Source of the DNA: VRUE01 sp963717375 | GTDB taxonomy: Bacteria > Actinomycetota > Thermoleophilia > Solirubrobacterales > 70-9 | Assembly: GCA_963717375.1 (NCBI GenBank) | Contig: OY970329.1 | Coordinates: 62,001-126,000, forward strand | Length of the DNA stretch: 64,000 nt | Reading direction: 5' to 3' | The notes under the pieces: generated by a model | Told to the model about the DNA's origin: nothing | The model's database searches: none | What the model saw: only the letters and a program-made list of their open reading frames with translations | Made by a program: the position numbers and the translations under genes | Shown here: positions 7,697-16,624 of the stretch, piece by piece | Numbering within the stretch: position 1 is the stretch's first letter | How the letters are laid out: each line of letters begins with the position of its first letter

Positions 7697-9489
7697 GCGA
7701 GTTTCCATCACTGCAGGCAAACGGCTACCGCGACACCTGGTGCGGCCAGGTGCTGGGCGACCGGGCCGGCAGCGAGGTTCGAGTTGCCGGCTGGGTCCAT
7801 CGCCGCCGCGACCACGGCGGCCTGATCTTCATCGACCTGCGCGACCGCACAGGCATCGTCCAGCTCGTCTTCCATCCGGAGGAGGCCGGCGGCGCCTTTG
7901 AGCTGGGCCACAGGCTGCGGCCCGAGGACGTGCTGAGCGCCTCGGGCAGCGTCGTCCAACGCTCGCCGGAGACGGTCAACCCGGATCTGCCGACGGGAGA
8001 GGTCGAGCTCAAGGTGAGCGCTGCCGAGCTTCTTGCCGACGCTGAGACCCCGCCCTTCCAGGTCGAGGGTTTTGCCGGTGAGGTGGGAGAGGACGCACGC
8101 TTGCGCCACCGCTATCTCGACCTGCGCCGGGAGCCGATGCGCGAGGCCCTCGTCCTCCGCCACCGCGCTACCGCGGCGATGCGCGAGTTCCTCGACCGTG
8201 AGGGCTTCCTCGATATCGAGACGCCGGTCCTGACCCGCTCCACCCCCGAGGGTGCCCGCGACTTCCTCGTCCCCAGCCGCACTCAGCAGGGCTCCTTTTA
8301 CGCGCTGCCGCAGTCGCCACAGCTCTTCAAGCAGCTGCTGATGGTCGCCGGCTTCGAGCGCTACTACCAAGTGGCGCGCTGCTTTCGCGACGAGGATCTG
8401 CGCGCCGATCGCCAGCCCGACTTCACCCAGCTCGACATCGAGATGTCCTTCGTCGGCGTCGACGACGTGATCGAGGTCAACGAGAGGCTGCTCGCCCACG
8501 TCTTCGGGACGGTTGGCGGCCCATCGTTGAGTCTGCCGCTGGAGCGTCTGCCCTACGACGAGGCGATCTCGCGCTTCGGCACTGACCGTCCCGACACTCG
8601 CTTCGCGATGGAGCTGGTCGATCTCGACGACATCTTGGTCGGGACCGAGTTCAAGGTCTTCGCTTCCGTCATTGGCAGCGGCGGCACGGTTCGCGGCCTC
8701 AACGCCGGCAAGCGTGAGATGCCGCGCTCGGCCCTCGACGGCCTGATCTCGCGCGCCCAGGAGCTCGGTGCCAAGGGTCTAGTTTGGGCCTTTCGCGAGG
8801 GCGACGGCTGGCGTTCGCCGACGGCGAAGTTTCTCTCCGCCGAGGAGCTGACCGCCCTGAACGAGCGGCTCGGTGCCGAGGAGGGCGACCTGCTCCTCGT
8901 CGTCGCCGACAAGCCCAGGGTCGCCAACGCCGTGCTCGCTCAACTGCGGCTCGACCTGGCGGCTGAGTTCAAGCTTGTGCCCGAGGGCTCCGACTCGCTG
9001 CTCTGGATCGTCGACTGGCCGCTGATGGAGGCCAACGACGATGGTGGCTGGGACCCCCTGCACCATCCCTTCACCGCCCCCGCAGCGGACTTCGATCCGG
9101 CCGATCCCGGCGGCGCGCGAGCCCTCGCCTACGACCTGGTCTGGAACGGCCAGGAGATGGGCGGCGGCTCGATCCGCATCAGCGATGCCGCCCTGCAGGG
9201 CAAGGTCTTCGCCGCGCTTGGCATCGACGAGGTTGAAGCCGAGGCGCGCTTCGGCTTCCTGCTCGAGGCGCTGCGCTACGGGGCGCCGCCGCACGGTGGC
9301 ATTGCCTTCGGCCTCGATCGCCTCGTCCAGCGGCTCTCTGGCGCCGACTCGATCCGCGACGTGATCGCCTTCCCCAAGACCGCCTCGGGGGCCGACGCGC
9401 TGACCGGCGCCCCGGCGCCGATCGACGAGGTGCAGCTGCGCGACGTCGGGCTCCAGCTTCGCGCGAAACGGCCGCCCGTCGGGGAATGA
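7693..9489 (+). CDS. aspS: Aspartyl-tRNA synthetase, probably non-discriminating
   Basis: 598 residues, bacterial type: N-terminal OB-fold anticodon domain, class II core (SPQLFKQLL, CFRDEDLRADRQPDFTQLD), a GAD insertion around residues 300-420 and motif 3 FGLDRLVQ near the end. In the OB fold the segment RRRDHGGLIF has His where the E. coli enzyme has Leu30 (RRRDLGSLIF). In the Pseudomonas enzyme this His marks relaxed specificity that also charges tRNA-Asn. If so, Asp-tRNA-Asn would be amidated by GatCAB, which is not in this window. The stop overlaps the next gene (ATGA). Confidence 0.97.
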   Translation: MSEFPSLQANGYRDTWCGQVLGDRAGSEVRVAGWVHRRRDHGGLIFIDLRDRTGIVQLVFHPEEAGGAFELGHRLRPEDVLSASGSVVQRSPETVNPDLPTGEVELKVSAAELLADAETPPFQVEGFAGEVGEDARLRHRYLDLRREPMREALVLRHRATAAMREFLDREGFLDIETPVLTRSTPEGARDFLVPSRTQQGSFYALPQSPQLFKQLLMVAGFERYYQVARCFRDEDLRADRQPDFTQLDIEMSFVGVDDVIEVNERLLAHVFGTVGGPSLSLPLERLPYDEAISRFGTDRPDTRFAMELVDLDDILVGTEFKVFASVIGSGGTVRGLNAGKREMPRSALDGLISRAQELGAKGLVWAFREGDGWRSPTAKFLSAEELTALNERLGAEEGDLLLVVADKPRVANAVLAQLRLDLAAEFKLVPEGSDSLLWIVDWPLMEANDDGGWDPLHHPFTAPAADFDPADPGGARALAYDLVWNGQEMGGGSIRISDAALQGKVFAALGIDEVEAEARFGFLLEALRYGAPPHGGIAFGLDRLVQRLSGADSIRDVIAFPKTASGADALTGAPAPIDEVQLRDVGLQLRAKRPPVGE

Positions 9490-9776
9490 GCTTCTTCGGC
9501 CGGATCCGGACGGTCTTCGTCGGCCACCGTCCAGGCCCGGGAGTGACGCCTGTCCACGTCGACGATCCCCGCTTCGATGACTGGGAGGTGGTGCGCGACT
9601 TCACCGACGTCAAGACCGCTCGCGCCTGGCACCAGGCCTTGAAAGAGGCCCGGATCGACGCCGTGCTGACGGTCGACTGGCCGCTCGATCGCTTCGGCCG
9701 AGGCGACATCGCCCTACGCGTCCTGCCCGAGGACTGGAGCGAGGCCGAGACGCTCCTTTCCAATCTGGACGACTGA
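9486..9776 (+). CDS. Small conserved hypothetical protein (possibly DUF2007-like)
   Basis: 96 residues, overlapping the aspS stop by four bases and so coupled to it. No signal peptide or membrane segment. The central stretch TARAWHQALKEARIDAVLTVDWP, read in parts, resembles the short alpha/beta DUF2007-type domain in which a helix is followed by a strand and an acidic tail (ALRVLPEDWSEAETLL). That comparison is tentative. Coupling to aspS suggests expression with the synthetase, not necessarily a role in translation. Confidence 0.65.
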   Translation: MSFFGRIRTVFVGHRPGPGVTPVHVDDPRFDDWEVVRDFTDVKTARAWHQALKEARIDAVLTVDWPLDRFGRGDIALRVLPEDWSEAETLLSNLDD

Positions 9777-9803
9777 CCACTGGCCACGAAACCCGCCCGG
9801 TGC

Positions 9804-9809
9804 TACGGT
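9804..9809 (+). promoter_or_regulatory. Candidate -10 box for the 6S-like RNA
   Basis: TACGGT lies 7 bases before the first base of the closing stem of the RNA below, the spacing expected of a sigma-70-type -10 element. No convincing -35 box is seen. Confidence 0.35.
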
Positions 9810-9815
9810 TGCGCC

Positions 9816-9969
9816 GAGGCTCGAGCCCGTACGTGAGCCGCCTCACCGTTTGACCCAACACAAACGGCGCGGGAGCTGATCTCTCTCGGTTCTTTGGGAC
9901 TGCGAGGAGGCCCCCACCCTTTACTTCAAGGGATCAAAGCCAGAGGCGGTACCGGCGGGCTGGAGTCTC
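9816..9969 (+). ncRNA. ssrS: 6S RNA (RNA polymerase-binding regulatory RNA)
   Basis: No protein frame fits this intergenic stretch, but it folds into the 6S layout. A closing stem pairs GAGGCTCGAGCCCG (9816-9829) with CGGGCTGGAGTCTC (9956-9969), 14 positions with one mismatch. A second stem pairs CCGCCTC (9838-9844) with GAGGCGG (9943-9949). An inner hairpin is CCGTTTG/CAAACGG (9846-9852/9861-9867). Blocks also shared with E. coli 6S RNA, as I recall it, include ACTGCGA, TTCAAGGG and AGCC ahead of the GGCGG strand. 6S RNA mimics an open promoter and binds the housekeeping RNA polymerase in stationary phase. Ends are estimated; a T-rich run (9969-9973) follows. Confidence 0.78.
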
Positions 9970-10036
9970 TTTTGCGTTGCAAAAACGCGCGTTTCAGCGA
10001 GCCACACGCGCGTCCCGCCCGTCCACGATCAGCGGC

Positions 10037-10984
10037 ATGCGCGACGAGAGCTGCATTGAGCACCTCATCGGGGCCGAATGCAGCTCTCGTGGGGTGGACA
10101 GAACGATTGCGGCGCTGGCGGAGGGGCAGCATGGGGTGGTGGGGAGAGCCCAGTTGTTGGGTGTGGGGATTGGGCGGCGAGCTATCGGCGTGCGACTGGA
10201 GCGAGGCTCGCTGCACTCTGTGCATCGGGGTGTCTATGCGGTTGGGTATCCGTCGCTCGGTCTCGAGGGGCGGTGGATGGCGGCGGTGCTCGCGTGCGGT
10301 CCCAGCACGGTCCTGAGTCATCGTGCGGCCGGTCGACTGTGGAGGCTGCTGCCGCGATCGAGCGCTCTTCCCGAAGTGACCAGACCCTCGAGCTTTCGTT
10401 CCAGGTCGGGGATCGTCGCCCATCGCTCTGCGGTCCCCGGCGACGAGACCTCTCTGGTCAACGGGATTCCCGCGACATCGGTCTCGCGGACACTCTTGGA
10501 CCTTGCCGCCGTCCTGGCAGAGCGTCAGCTTGAGCGGGCGTTGAACGAGGCGGAGGTGCTGGGCTTGACCGACGAGCTTTCGGTGCCAGATCTGCTCGTG
10601 CGCTATCCAGGGCGGCGGGGGTCCGCTGGCCTACGTGCTCTGTTGCGGGATCGAGCTGTGGTGCGCGGGATCACGCGCAGCGAGCTGGAGCGACGGTTTC
10701 TGGCCATCCTCGCCGGCACGGATTTGCCGCGCCCTCGATGCAACGCGCAGGTCTCCGTGCGGGGCCGATTTTTCGAGGCCGATTGTGTCTGGACCGAGCA
10801 ACGGTTGATCGTCGAACTGGATGGACAGGAAGCGCACGGCACCGATCTTGCCTTCGAGAAGGACCGGGAACGCGACCGGCTGTTGCTTGTCGAGGGGTGG
10901 CGAGTCACCCGTGTCACCTGGCGGCAGCTCCGCGACGACGCCCCCGCTGTGATTGCGGATCTGCGCAGGCTCCTGCGCGGATAG
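10037..10984 (+). CDS. AbiEi-like antitoxin domain plus DUF559 endonuclease-like protein
   Basis: 315 residues from ATG 10037. The N-terminus (DRTIAALAEGQHGVVGRAQLL then GVYAVG, read in parts) matches the winged-helix AbiEi_4 domain of type IV antitoxins. The C-terminal 110 residues look like DUF559, a Vsr/restriction-fold domain: ELERRFLAIL, DCVWTEQRLIVELDGQEAHG, RDRLLLVEGWRVTRVTW. The putative catalytic acid is in VELDG. This two-domain protein is very common in Actinobacteria and usually stands alone, as here; no AbiEii toxin is adjacent. GTG at 10094 (VDRTIAAL) is an alternative start that matches typical homologue N-termini better. Function unproven. Confidence 0.75.
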   Translation: MRDESCIEHLIGAECSSRGVDRTIAALAEGQHGVVGRAQLLGVGIGRRAIGVRLERGSLHSVHRGVYAVGYPSLGLEGRWMAAVLACGPSTVLSHRAAGRLWRLLPRSSALPEVTRPSSFRSRSGIVAHRSAVPGDETSLVNGIPATSVSRTLLDLAAVLAERQLERALNEAEVLGLTDELSVPDLLVRYPGRRGSAGLRALLRDRAVVRGITRSELERRFLAILAGTDLPRPRCNAQVSVRGRFFEADCVWTEQRLIVELDGQEAHGTDLAFEKDRERDRLLLVEGWRVTRVTWRQLRDDAPAVIADLRRLLRG

Positions 10985-11008
10985 CGGCGGCCTCCTACCC
11001 TGTAGCGG

Positions 11009-12457
11009 ATGAGTCAGGAGCTGTTTGAGCACTATCTGCGTGACGCGAGCCGTCTGGGTCCGGTTGAGGACGGTGCGTTCACCGGTGCGGCCGGAGGAGC
11101 TGCCTGCGGCGACCTTTCGCGGGTCTCGCTTGTGGTTGAGGATGGCTTTGTCGCGCGCGTGACCTTCGACGCCGAGGGATGTGGGGCGACCCGCGCCGCC
11201 ACGGCGGCCGTTGCCGAGATGGTCGACGGAGAGCCCGTGCTCGACGCGGCCCAGATCGGGATCGATGAGGTTGACGCGGCGATCGGAGGGTTGACGCCGG
11301 CCAAGCGGCACGCAGCGCAGCTGTCCGCCGACGCCTTGCACCGGGCGCTGGCGCGAGCGGCTGCGTCGGCGAAGCGACTGGCTGAGCCGAGCGGAGACCG
11401 AGTGCTGGTCGCGATGTCGGGCGGCGTAGATAGTGCTGTCGCTGCCCTCCTGGAGCGGGACCGGGGGGCGGAGGTCATCGGGGTGACGCTGAAGCTTTGG
11501 GCCGATCCCGATACCGATGGCGCCAAGGCCTGCTGCTCTCCCGAGGCCGTGCTGGGCGCTCGCTCGCTGGCCCTGTCGCTCGGCATGCCCCACTTGACGC
11601 TTGACCTCGAGGAGGAGTTCCGGCGGCGTGTCGTCGCCGAGTTCGTCTCCGGCTACGCAGCTGGCAGCACGCCCAACCCCTGCATCGCCTGCAACGGCGA
11701 GGTGCGCATCGCGGCGATGGTCGACCTGGCGACGCGGCTCGGGGCAACCCACCTCGTCACCGGCCACTACGCGCGGATCGTCGACGACGGGGCCGGCCCT
11801 TTGCTTGCCGCGGCCTCAGACGAGAACAAGGACCAGAGCTACATGCTGGCGGCGTTGCCGCCCGGCATCCTCGAGCGGGTGCGGTTCCCGCTGACCGAGC
11901 TGACCAAGCCGGAGGTACGCGAGATCGCCGCTCGCCACAACCTCGCGGTCGCCAAGAAGCCCGAGAGCCAGGACCTCTGCTTCCTCTCCGGCCAGGGCAA
12001 GGGGGATTTCCTGCGCCGCCACGGCGGCCTGCGCGAGCGCGAGGGCGACCTGCTCGATCGCTCCGGCAAGGCGATCGGCCGCCACCGCGGCCACCACAAC
12101 TTCACCGTCGGCCAGCGGCGCGGGATTGGCGGCGGGGCCGAGGAGCCGCTCTACGTCCTCTCGACCAACGCCGTGGCAAATACGGTCACGGTCGGTCCGC
12201 GGCGCGACCTGATGGCCAGCACAGTGCGGATCCACCGCGCCGTCCTGCACCGTGCCGGAGACAGCGTCGATGCGGTCCGCCTGCGCTACCGCTCGCAGCC
12301 GGTTCCGGCAGCTGTCTCGGTGACGGACACCGGCGCACACGCCGAGCTCGAGATCGCACTGGGCGAGGACTTCGCCGGTGTCACACCCGGGCAGACCGCC
12401 GTCCTGCTCGCCGGCGAGGCGATCGTCGGCCACGGCACCATCGCCGCCGCGTCCTGA
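11009..12457 (+). CDS. mnmA: tRNA 2-thiouridylase MnmA with N-terminal IscU/NifU-like domain
   Basis: 482 residues, about 120 longer than ordinary MnmA. Residues 130-482 are MnmA: the PP-loop SGGVDS, NPCIACN with the first catalytic Cys, GHYARI, ESQDLCF with the second catalytic Cys, and FTVGQRRGIG. MnmA thiolates U34 of Lys, Glu and Gln tRNAs. Residues 1-120 resemble the IscU/SufU scaffold: AACGDLSRV and FDAEGCGATRA keep two scaffold cysteines and the Asp, but the third expected Cys is Ala (KRHAAQLS instead of an HC motif). The domain may thus be a degenerate sulfur-relay or docking module. alaS follows 43 bp downstream. Confidence 0.93.
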   Translation: MSQELFEHYLRDASRLGPVEDGAFTGAAGGAACGDLSRVSLVVEDGFVARVTFDAEGCGATRAATAAVAEMVDGEPVLDAAQIGIDEVDAAIGGLTPAKRHAAQLSADALHRALARAAASAKRLAEPSGDRVLVAMSGGVDSAVAALLERDRGAEVIGVTLKLWADPDTDGAKACCSPEAVLGARSLALSLGMPHLTLDLEEEFRRRVVAEFVSGYAAGSTPNPCIACNGEVRIAAMVDLATRLGATHLVTGHYARIVDDGAGPLLAAASDENKDQSYMLAALPPGILERVRFPLTELTKPEVREIAARHNLAVAKKPESQDLCFLSGQGKGDFLRRHGGLREREGDLLDRSGKAIGRHRGHHNFTVGQRRGIGGGAEEPLYVLSTNAVANTVTVGPRRDLMASTVRIHRAVLHRAGDSVDAVRLRYRSQPVPAAVSVTDTGAHAELEIALGEDFAGVTPGQTAVLLAGEAIVGHGTIAAAS

Positions 12458-12500
12458 ACGCCGCGCCGGGCAGCGCCGATAGACCTTAGGCTCCCATCCA

Positions 12501-15122
12501 ATGAAGGCCAGCGACATCCGCAAGACCTACCTCTCCTTCTTCGAGGAGCGCGGGCACAAGATCGTCTCCTCGGCCTCGCTGGTCCCCGCCGCGCACGACC
12601 CCTCGGTCCTACTGACGACGGCTGGCATGCAGCCCTTCAAGCCGTACTTCCTCGGTCGCGAAGAGCCGCCGGCGCGCCGCGTTGCCGACGTGCAGAAGTG
12701 CTTCCGCACGACCGACATCGAGGAGGTCGGCAACACCGCCCGCCACCTCACCTTCTTCGAGATGCTCGGCAACTGGAGCTTTGGCGACTACTTTAAGGAG
12801 GAGTCGATCCCCTGGGGCTGGGAGCTGTCGACCGAGGGCTTCGGCATGGACCCCGAGCGGATCTGGGTCACCGTCTTCGGCGGCGACGAGGAGCTCGGGC
12901 TCGGCCCCGACGAGGAGGCGATCGAGGTCTGGCGCCGCGTCGGCGTGCCCGACGAGCGCATCGTCCGGCTCGGCCGCGAGGACAACTTCTGGCAGGGCGG
13001 GCCGACGGGCCCGTGCGGACCCTGCTCTGAGCTCTACCTCGATCGCGGTCCCGAGTTTGGCGGTGACGGTGAGCGCCCCGGCGACGACACCGAGCGCTAC
13101 CTCGAGTTCTGGAACCACGTCTTCATGACCTACGACCTCGGCGCGGACGGCTCGCTGACCGAGCTGCCGATGCGCAACATCGACACCGGCATGGGGCTCG
13201 ACCGGATGGCGGCGATCCTGCAGGGGGTCCCCTCGGTCTACGAGACCGACCTGGTCCGGCCGTTGCTCGATCTCGCCGAGGAGATGTCGGGTCGCTCTTA
13301 CGGCGAGGGCGGAGCAGTGACGCGGGCGATGCGGATCGTCGCTGACCACTCGCGCGGCGCCGCCTTCCTGATCGCCGACGGCGTCGTCCCTTCCAACGAA
13401 GACCGTGGCTACATCCTGCGCCGGATCATGCGCCGCGCGATCCAGCAGGGCCGCACCCTCGGCCTCGAGGCACCCTGGCTGGGGCGCTTCGCCGAGCGCG
13501 CGATCGAGATCATGGGGGACGCCTACCCCGAACTGCAGGCTGAGCGCGAGACGATCGCCCGCTGGGTCGGCGACGAGGAGGAGAGCTTTGGCCGCACACT
13601 CGCGCGCGGCACCGAGCTGCTCGAGCGGCTCGTCGCGGAAGCGAAGGAGCAGGAGACATCCTGGGTCGATGCCGCCGATGCCTTCAAGTTGCACGACACC
13701 TTCGGCTTCCCCTACGACCTGACCAAGGAGCTGGTTGCCGAACGCGGCCTCTCGGTCGACGACAGCGGCTTCGAGGAGCTGATGGAGGAGCAGCGCCAGC
13801 GCGCCCGCTCCGGTGCGGCGACAGCGCACGGATCCGAGGACCGCCACGAGCGGGTCCTCGCCTTCGCCGGCTCCGCCGAGCCGACCCGCTTCGTCGGCTA
13901 CGAGACGCTGCGAACGACGACCGGCCTGGCGGCGCTCGAGCGCGAGGACGGCCGTGCCCTGGTCAAGCTCGAGGAGAGCCCCTTCTACGCCGAGGGCGGC
14001 GGCCAGGTCGCCGACTCCGGCCTGCTGCGCTGGTCGGGGGGAGAGGCGAAGGTCCTCGACGTCTACCGGGTTGGCGAAGACCAGGCGCTCGAGGTCGAAC
14101 CGTCCGGCGAGATCGACGAGAGCGCCGCGGTCGAGGCCGAGGTAGACCGCGAGACGCGTCACGCGACGATGCGCAACCACACCGCGACGCACCTGCTGCA
14201 CGCGGCGCTGCGCGAGCGGCTTGGCACCCACGTGCACCAGGCCGGCTCCTCCGTCCGCCCCGACAAGCTGCGCTTTGACTTCAGCCACGGCCAGGGGCTC
14301 AGCGCCGAGGACCTGCGCGCGGTCGAGGACCGCGTCAACGAGTGGGTCAAGGCGAGCCGGCCGGTGCGCTGGCTGGAGATGGAGCGCGCCGAGGCAGAGC
14401 GCCTGGGGGCGATGGCACTCTTCGGTGAGAAGTACGGCGAGTGGGTGCGCGTGGTCGAGGTCGACGGTGTCTCGCGCGAGCTCTGCGGCGGCACCCACGT
14501 CGCCAACACCGCCGAGGTCGGCATCTTCAAGATCGCCTCCGAGGGCTCCAGCGCCGCCAACGTGCGCCGGATCGAGGCGCTCAGCGGCCCGGCGGCAATC
14601 GATTGGTTCCGCGAGAGCGAGGAGCGCCTGCGCGAGGTAGGCGACCTGCTCGGCTCCCCGCAGGACCCGCTCAGCGCTGCCCGCCGCGCCGCCGAGCGCC
14701 TGCGCGAGGCAGGCAAGGGTGCGGAGCAGGCGCAGAAGCAGCTCGCCGGTGAGGAGGCCGAGCGCCTGGTCGGCGAGGCCTCAGACGCGGCCGGCATCGG
14801 GCTGGTCGCCTCAAGTGCGCCGCTCGCCGACCAAAAGCAGCTGCTCGACCTCGCCAACCGCGTTCAATCCAAGCTCGGCGGAGATTCGGTGGTCGTCCTC
14901 GGCGGGGCGGAGGGGAGCAAGGTCGCGCTCGTCGTCCTCGTCTCCAAGGGCGCTGTAGAGCGCGGTCTTTCGGCCGCGGAGATCGTCCGTGAGGCGGCAC
15001 CAATTGTCGGCGGTGGTGGCGGCGGCCGCGACGACATGGCCCAGGCCGGCGGCAAGGACCCGGCCAAGCTCGATGAGGCACTGGCGGCTGCGCGGGCGAC
15101 GATCGAGCGGAAGTTGGGATAG
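12501..15122 (+). CDS. alaS: Alanyl-tRNA synthetase
   Basis: 873 residues, full length. The class II catalytic core begins at the N-terminus (SYLSFFEERGHKIV-like start, TTAGMQPFKPYFLG, FFEMLGNWSFGDYF). The editing domain has the zinc site HTATH plus the CGGTH segment, and the C-terminal C-Ala domain ends with the glycine-rich GGGGGGRDDMAQAGG. ruvX follows after 2 bp. The order alaS-ruvX-mltG-aroE-aroC-aroK-aroB-aroQ-pepQ-efp-nusB is the conserved actinobacterial arrangement. Confidence 0.98.
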   Translation: MKASDIRKTYLSFFEERGHKIVSSASLVPAAHDPSVLLTTAGMQPFKPYFLGREEPPARRVADVQKCFRTTDIEEVGNTARHLTFFEMLGNWSFGDYFKEESIPWGWELSTEGFGMDPERIWVTVFGGDEELGLGPDEEAIEVWRRVGVPDERIVRLGREDNFWQGGPTGPCGPCSELYLDRGPEFGGDGERPGDDTERYLEFWNHVFMTYDLGADGSLTELPMRNIDTGMGLDRMAAILQGVPSVYETDLVRPLLDLAEEMSGRSYGEGGAVTRAMRIVADHSRGAAFLIADGVVPSNEDRGYILRRIMRRAIQQGRTLGLEAPWLGRFAERAIEIMGDAYPELQAERETIARWVGDEEESFGRTLARGTELLERLVAEAKEQETSWVDAADAFKLHDTFGFPYDLTKELVAERGLSVDDSGFEELMEEQRQRARSGAATAHGSEDRHERVLAFAGSAEPTRFVGYETLRTTTGLAALEREDGRALVKLEESPFYAEGGGQVADSGLLRWSGGEAKVLDVYRVGEDQALEVEPSGEIDESAAVEAEVDRETRHATMRNHTATHLLHAALRERLGTHVHQAGSSVRPDKLRFDFSHGQGLSAEDLRAVEDRVNEWVKASRPVRWLEMERAEAERLGAMALFGEKYGEWVRVVEVDGVSRELCGGTHVANTAEVGIFKIASEGSSAANVRRIEALSGPAAIDWFRESEERLREVGDLLGSPQDPLSAARRAAERLREAGKGAEQAQKQLAGEEAERLVGEASDAAGIGLVASSAPLADQKQLLDLANRVQSKLGGDSVVVLGGAEGSKVALVVLVSKGAVERGLSAAEIVREAAPIVGGGGGGRDDMAQAGGKDPAKLDEALAAARATIERKLG

Positions 15123-15124
15123 GC

Positions 15125-15529
15125 ATGCGCGTGCTCGCCCTCGACCACGGCACCGCCAGGATCGGCTGCGCGATCTCCGACCCGAGCGGCACGCTGTCGA
15201 CGCCGCTGCCGGTGATCGAACCGCCGGAGGCACGCTCGGTGGCTGAGCTGGTCGCCAAGTACGAGGTCGAGCGAGTGGTCGTCGGGCTGCCGCTTCACCT
15301 CAGTGGCGAGGAAGGCAGTCAGGCCGCGCTGGCCCGGACCTTTTGCACCGAACTGGAAGCGATGATCGACGTCCCGGTCGAGACCTACGACGAGCGGCTG
15401 ACGACCCGCATGGCCGAGACGAGCAAGCGCGAAGGGGCCGCCGCGGCGCCCGACTCGCTTGCCGCCGCGCACCTGCTGCAGGCCTACCTCGCCGGGCAGG
15501 CGGCGATCGAAGAGCGCGACGATGAGTGA
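15125..15529 (+). CDS. ruvX: YqgF/RuvX family putative RNase H-fold nuclease
   Basis: 134 residues, typical length. The RNase H-like fold is shown by LALDHGTARIGCAISD with the first acidic residue, VVVGLPLHLSGEEG, the YDERLTT motif and a late Asp in PDSLAAAHLL. Members are annotated as putative Holliday junction resolvases and are implicated in 16S rRNA 5' processing. Its last 8 bases overlap the mltG start. Confidence 0.93.
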   Translation: MRVLALDHGTARIGCAISDPSGTLSTPLPVIEPPEARSVAELVAKYEVERVVVGLPLHLSGEEGSQAALARTFCTELEAMIDVPVETYDERLTTRMAETSKREGAAAAPDSLAAAHLLQAYLAGQAAIEERDDE

Positions 15530-16619
15530 CGACCCGTTCGCCGAGGCGAACGATCCAGCCGCGGCCGAGCGCGAGAAGCGTCGCCTGGAGCGCGAAGAGC
15601 AGCGGCGCAAGCGCGAGGAAAAGGGTTCGGCGAAGGAAAAGGCCGCGCCTGCGCCGGTCAGTTCCGAACCGCCCGCAGCGTCCCCGCCGCCCCCACCTCC
15701 ACCATCCTCGCCAGAGCCGAAGAGGACCACGATGCCCGGCAATGGCCCGAAGGCGAGGTCCACCACCGCGCGCGGTCGTCGCGTGGGCATTGCCGTCGGC
15801 CTCGGCGCCGTGTTCCTCGGGGTGGTCGCGATCGCCGCCCTCGCCTACCGACACTTCCACCGGGACACGCCGCCGCCGGTGGTTGTGGTGCGGACGATCA
15901 CGCTGACCATCCCCGAGGGGTACACCCGCGCTCAGACCGCCGAACTGGCCAAACAGGAAGGCCTGCAGGGCAGCTACGAGAAGGAGAGCGTGCACTCCGC
16001 GTACCTCAGCCCCGCCAAGTACGGGGGCAAGGGCGCCAAGGACCTCGAGGGCTTCCTCTTCCCCGACACCTTCGAACTCCAGAAGCACGCCAAGGCCGCC
16101 GATTTGGTTCAGCTGCAGCTTGAAGACTTCAAGCGCAGGATCGCCGGGGTGGACATGAGCTACGCGCGCTCAAAGAACCTGACCACCTATGACGTGCTCA
16201 CGATCGCCTCGATGATCGAGCACGAGGCGGGCCTGGAAAGCCAGCGCAAGCTGGTCGCGGCGGTGATCTACAACCGCTTGCACGAAGGGATGCCGTTGGG
16301 GATCGATGCGACCACCCGCTTCGCCACCGGCAACTACACCCGGCCGCTGACCGAATCCGAACTGGCGGTCGATTCGCCTTACAACACGCGCACCCACACC
16401 GGCCTGCCTCCGGGGCCGATCGACAGCCCCGGCCTCGCCTCGATTGAAGCCGCCGCACGCCCGGCGAAGGCTGACTACCTCTTTTACGTGGCTGAGCCGG
16501 GGGCGTGTAACAAGCTCGCCTTCTCCTCGACCGAAGCGGAATTCAACGCCGACGTCGAACGCTACAACTCGGCCCGCGAAGCGGCCGGCGGCAACTCGCC
16601 GGACAGCTGCGGGGAATAG
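15522..16619 (+). CDS. mltG: Endolytic murein transglycosylase MltG (YceG-like)
   Basis: 365 residues from ATG 15522, which overlaps the ruvX stop. The cytoplasmic N-terminus is long: a charged coiled-coil-like part (residues 13-40) and a run of prolines (54-66). One membrane helix spans about 88-109 and the catalytic YceG domain is outside. The catalytic Glu is residue 233 in ASMIEHEAG, followed by VAAVIYNRL and LPPGPIDSPG. MltG cleaves nascent glycan strands and so sets glycan length. The Glu codon choice shifts towards GAA, as in other exported proteins here. Confidence 0.94.
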   Translation: MSDDPFAEANDPAAAEREKRRLEREEQRRKREEKGSAKEKAAPAPVSSEPPAASPPPPPPPSSPEPKRTTMPGNGPKARSTTARGRRVGIAVGLGAVFLGVVAIAALAYRHFHRDTPPPVVVVRTITLTIPEGYTRAQTAELAKQEGLQGSYEKESVHSAYLSPAKYGGKGAKDLEGFLFPDTFELQKHAKAADLVQLQLEDFKRRIAGVDMSYARSKNLTTYDVLTIASMIEHEAGLESQRKLVAAVIYNRLHEGMPLGIDATTRFATGNYTRPLTESELAVDSPYNTRTHTGLPPGPIDSPGLASIEAAARPAKADYLFYVAEPGACNKLAFSSTEAEFNADVERYNSAREAAGGNSPDSCGE

Positions 16620-16624
16620 GCGAG

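Noticed and set aside
12609..14498. Open frame of 629 codons on the minus strand
   Set aside because: Shadow of alaS, which is full length and unmistakable.
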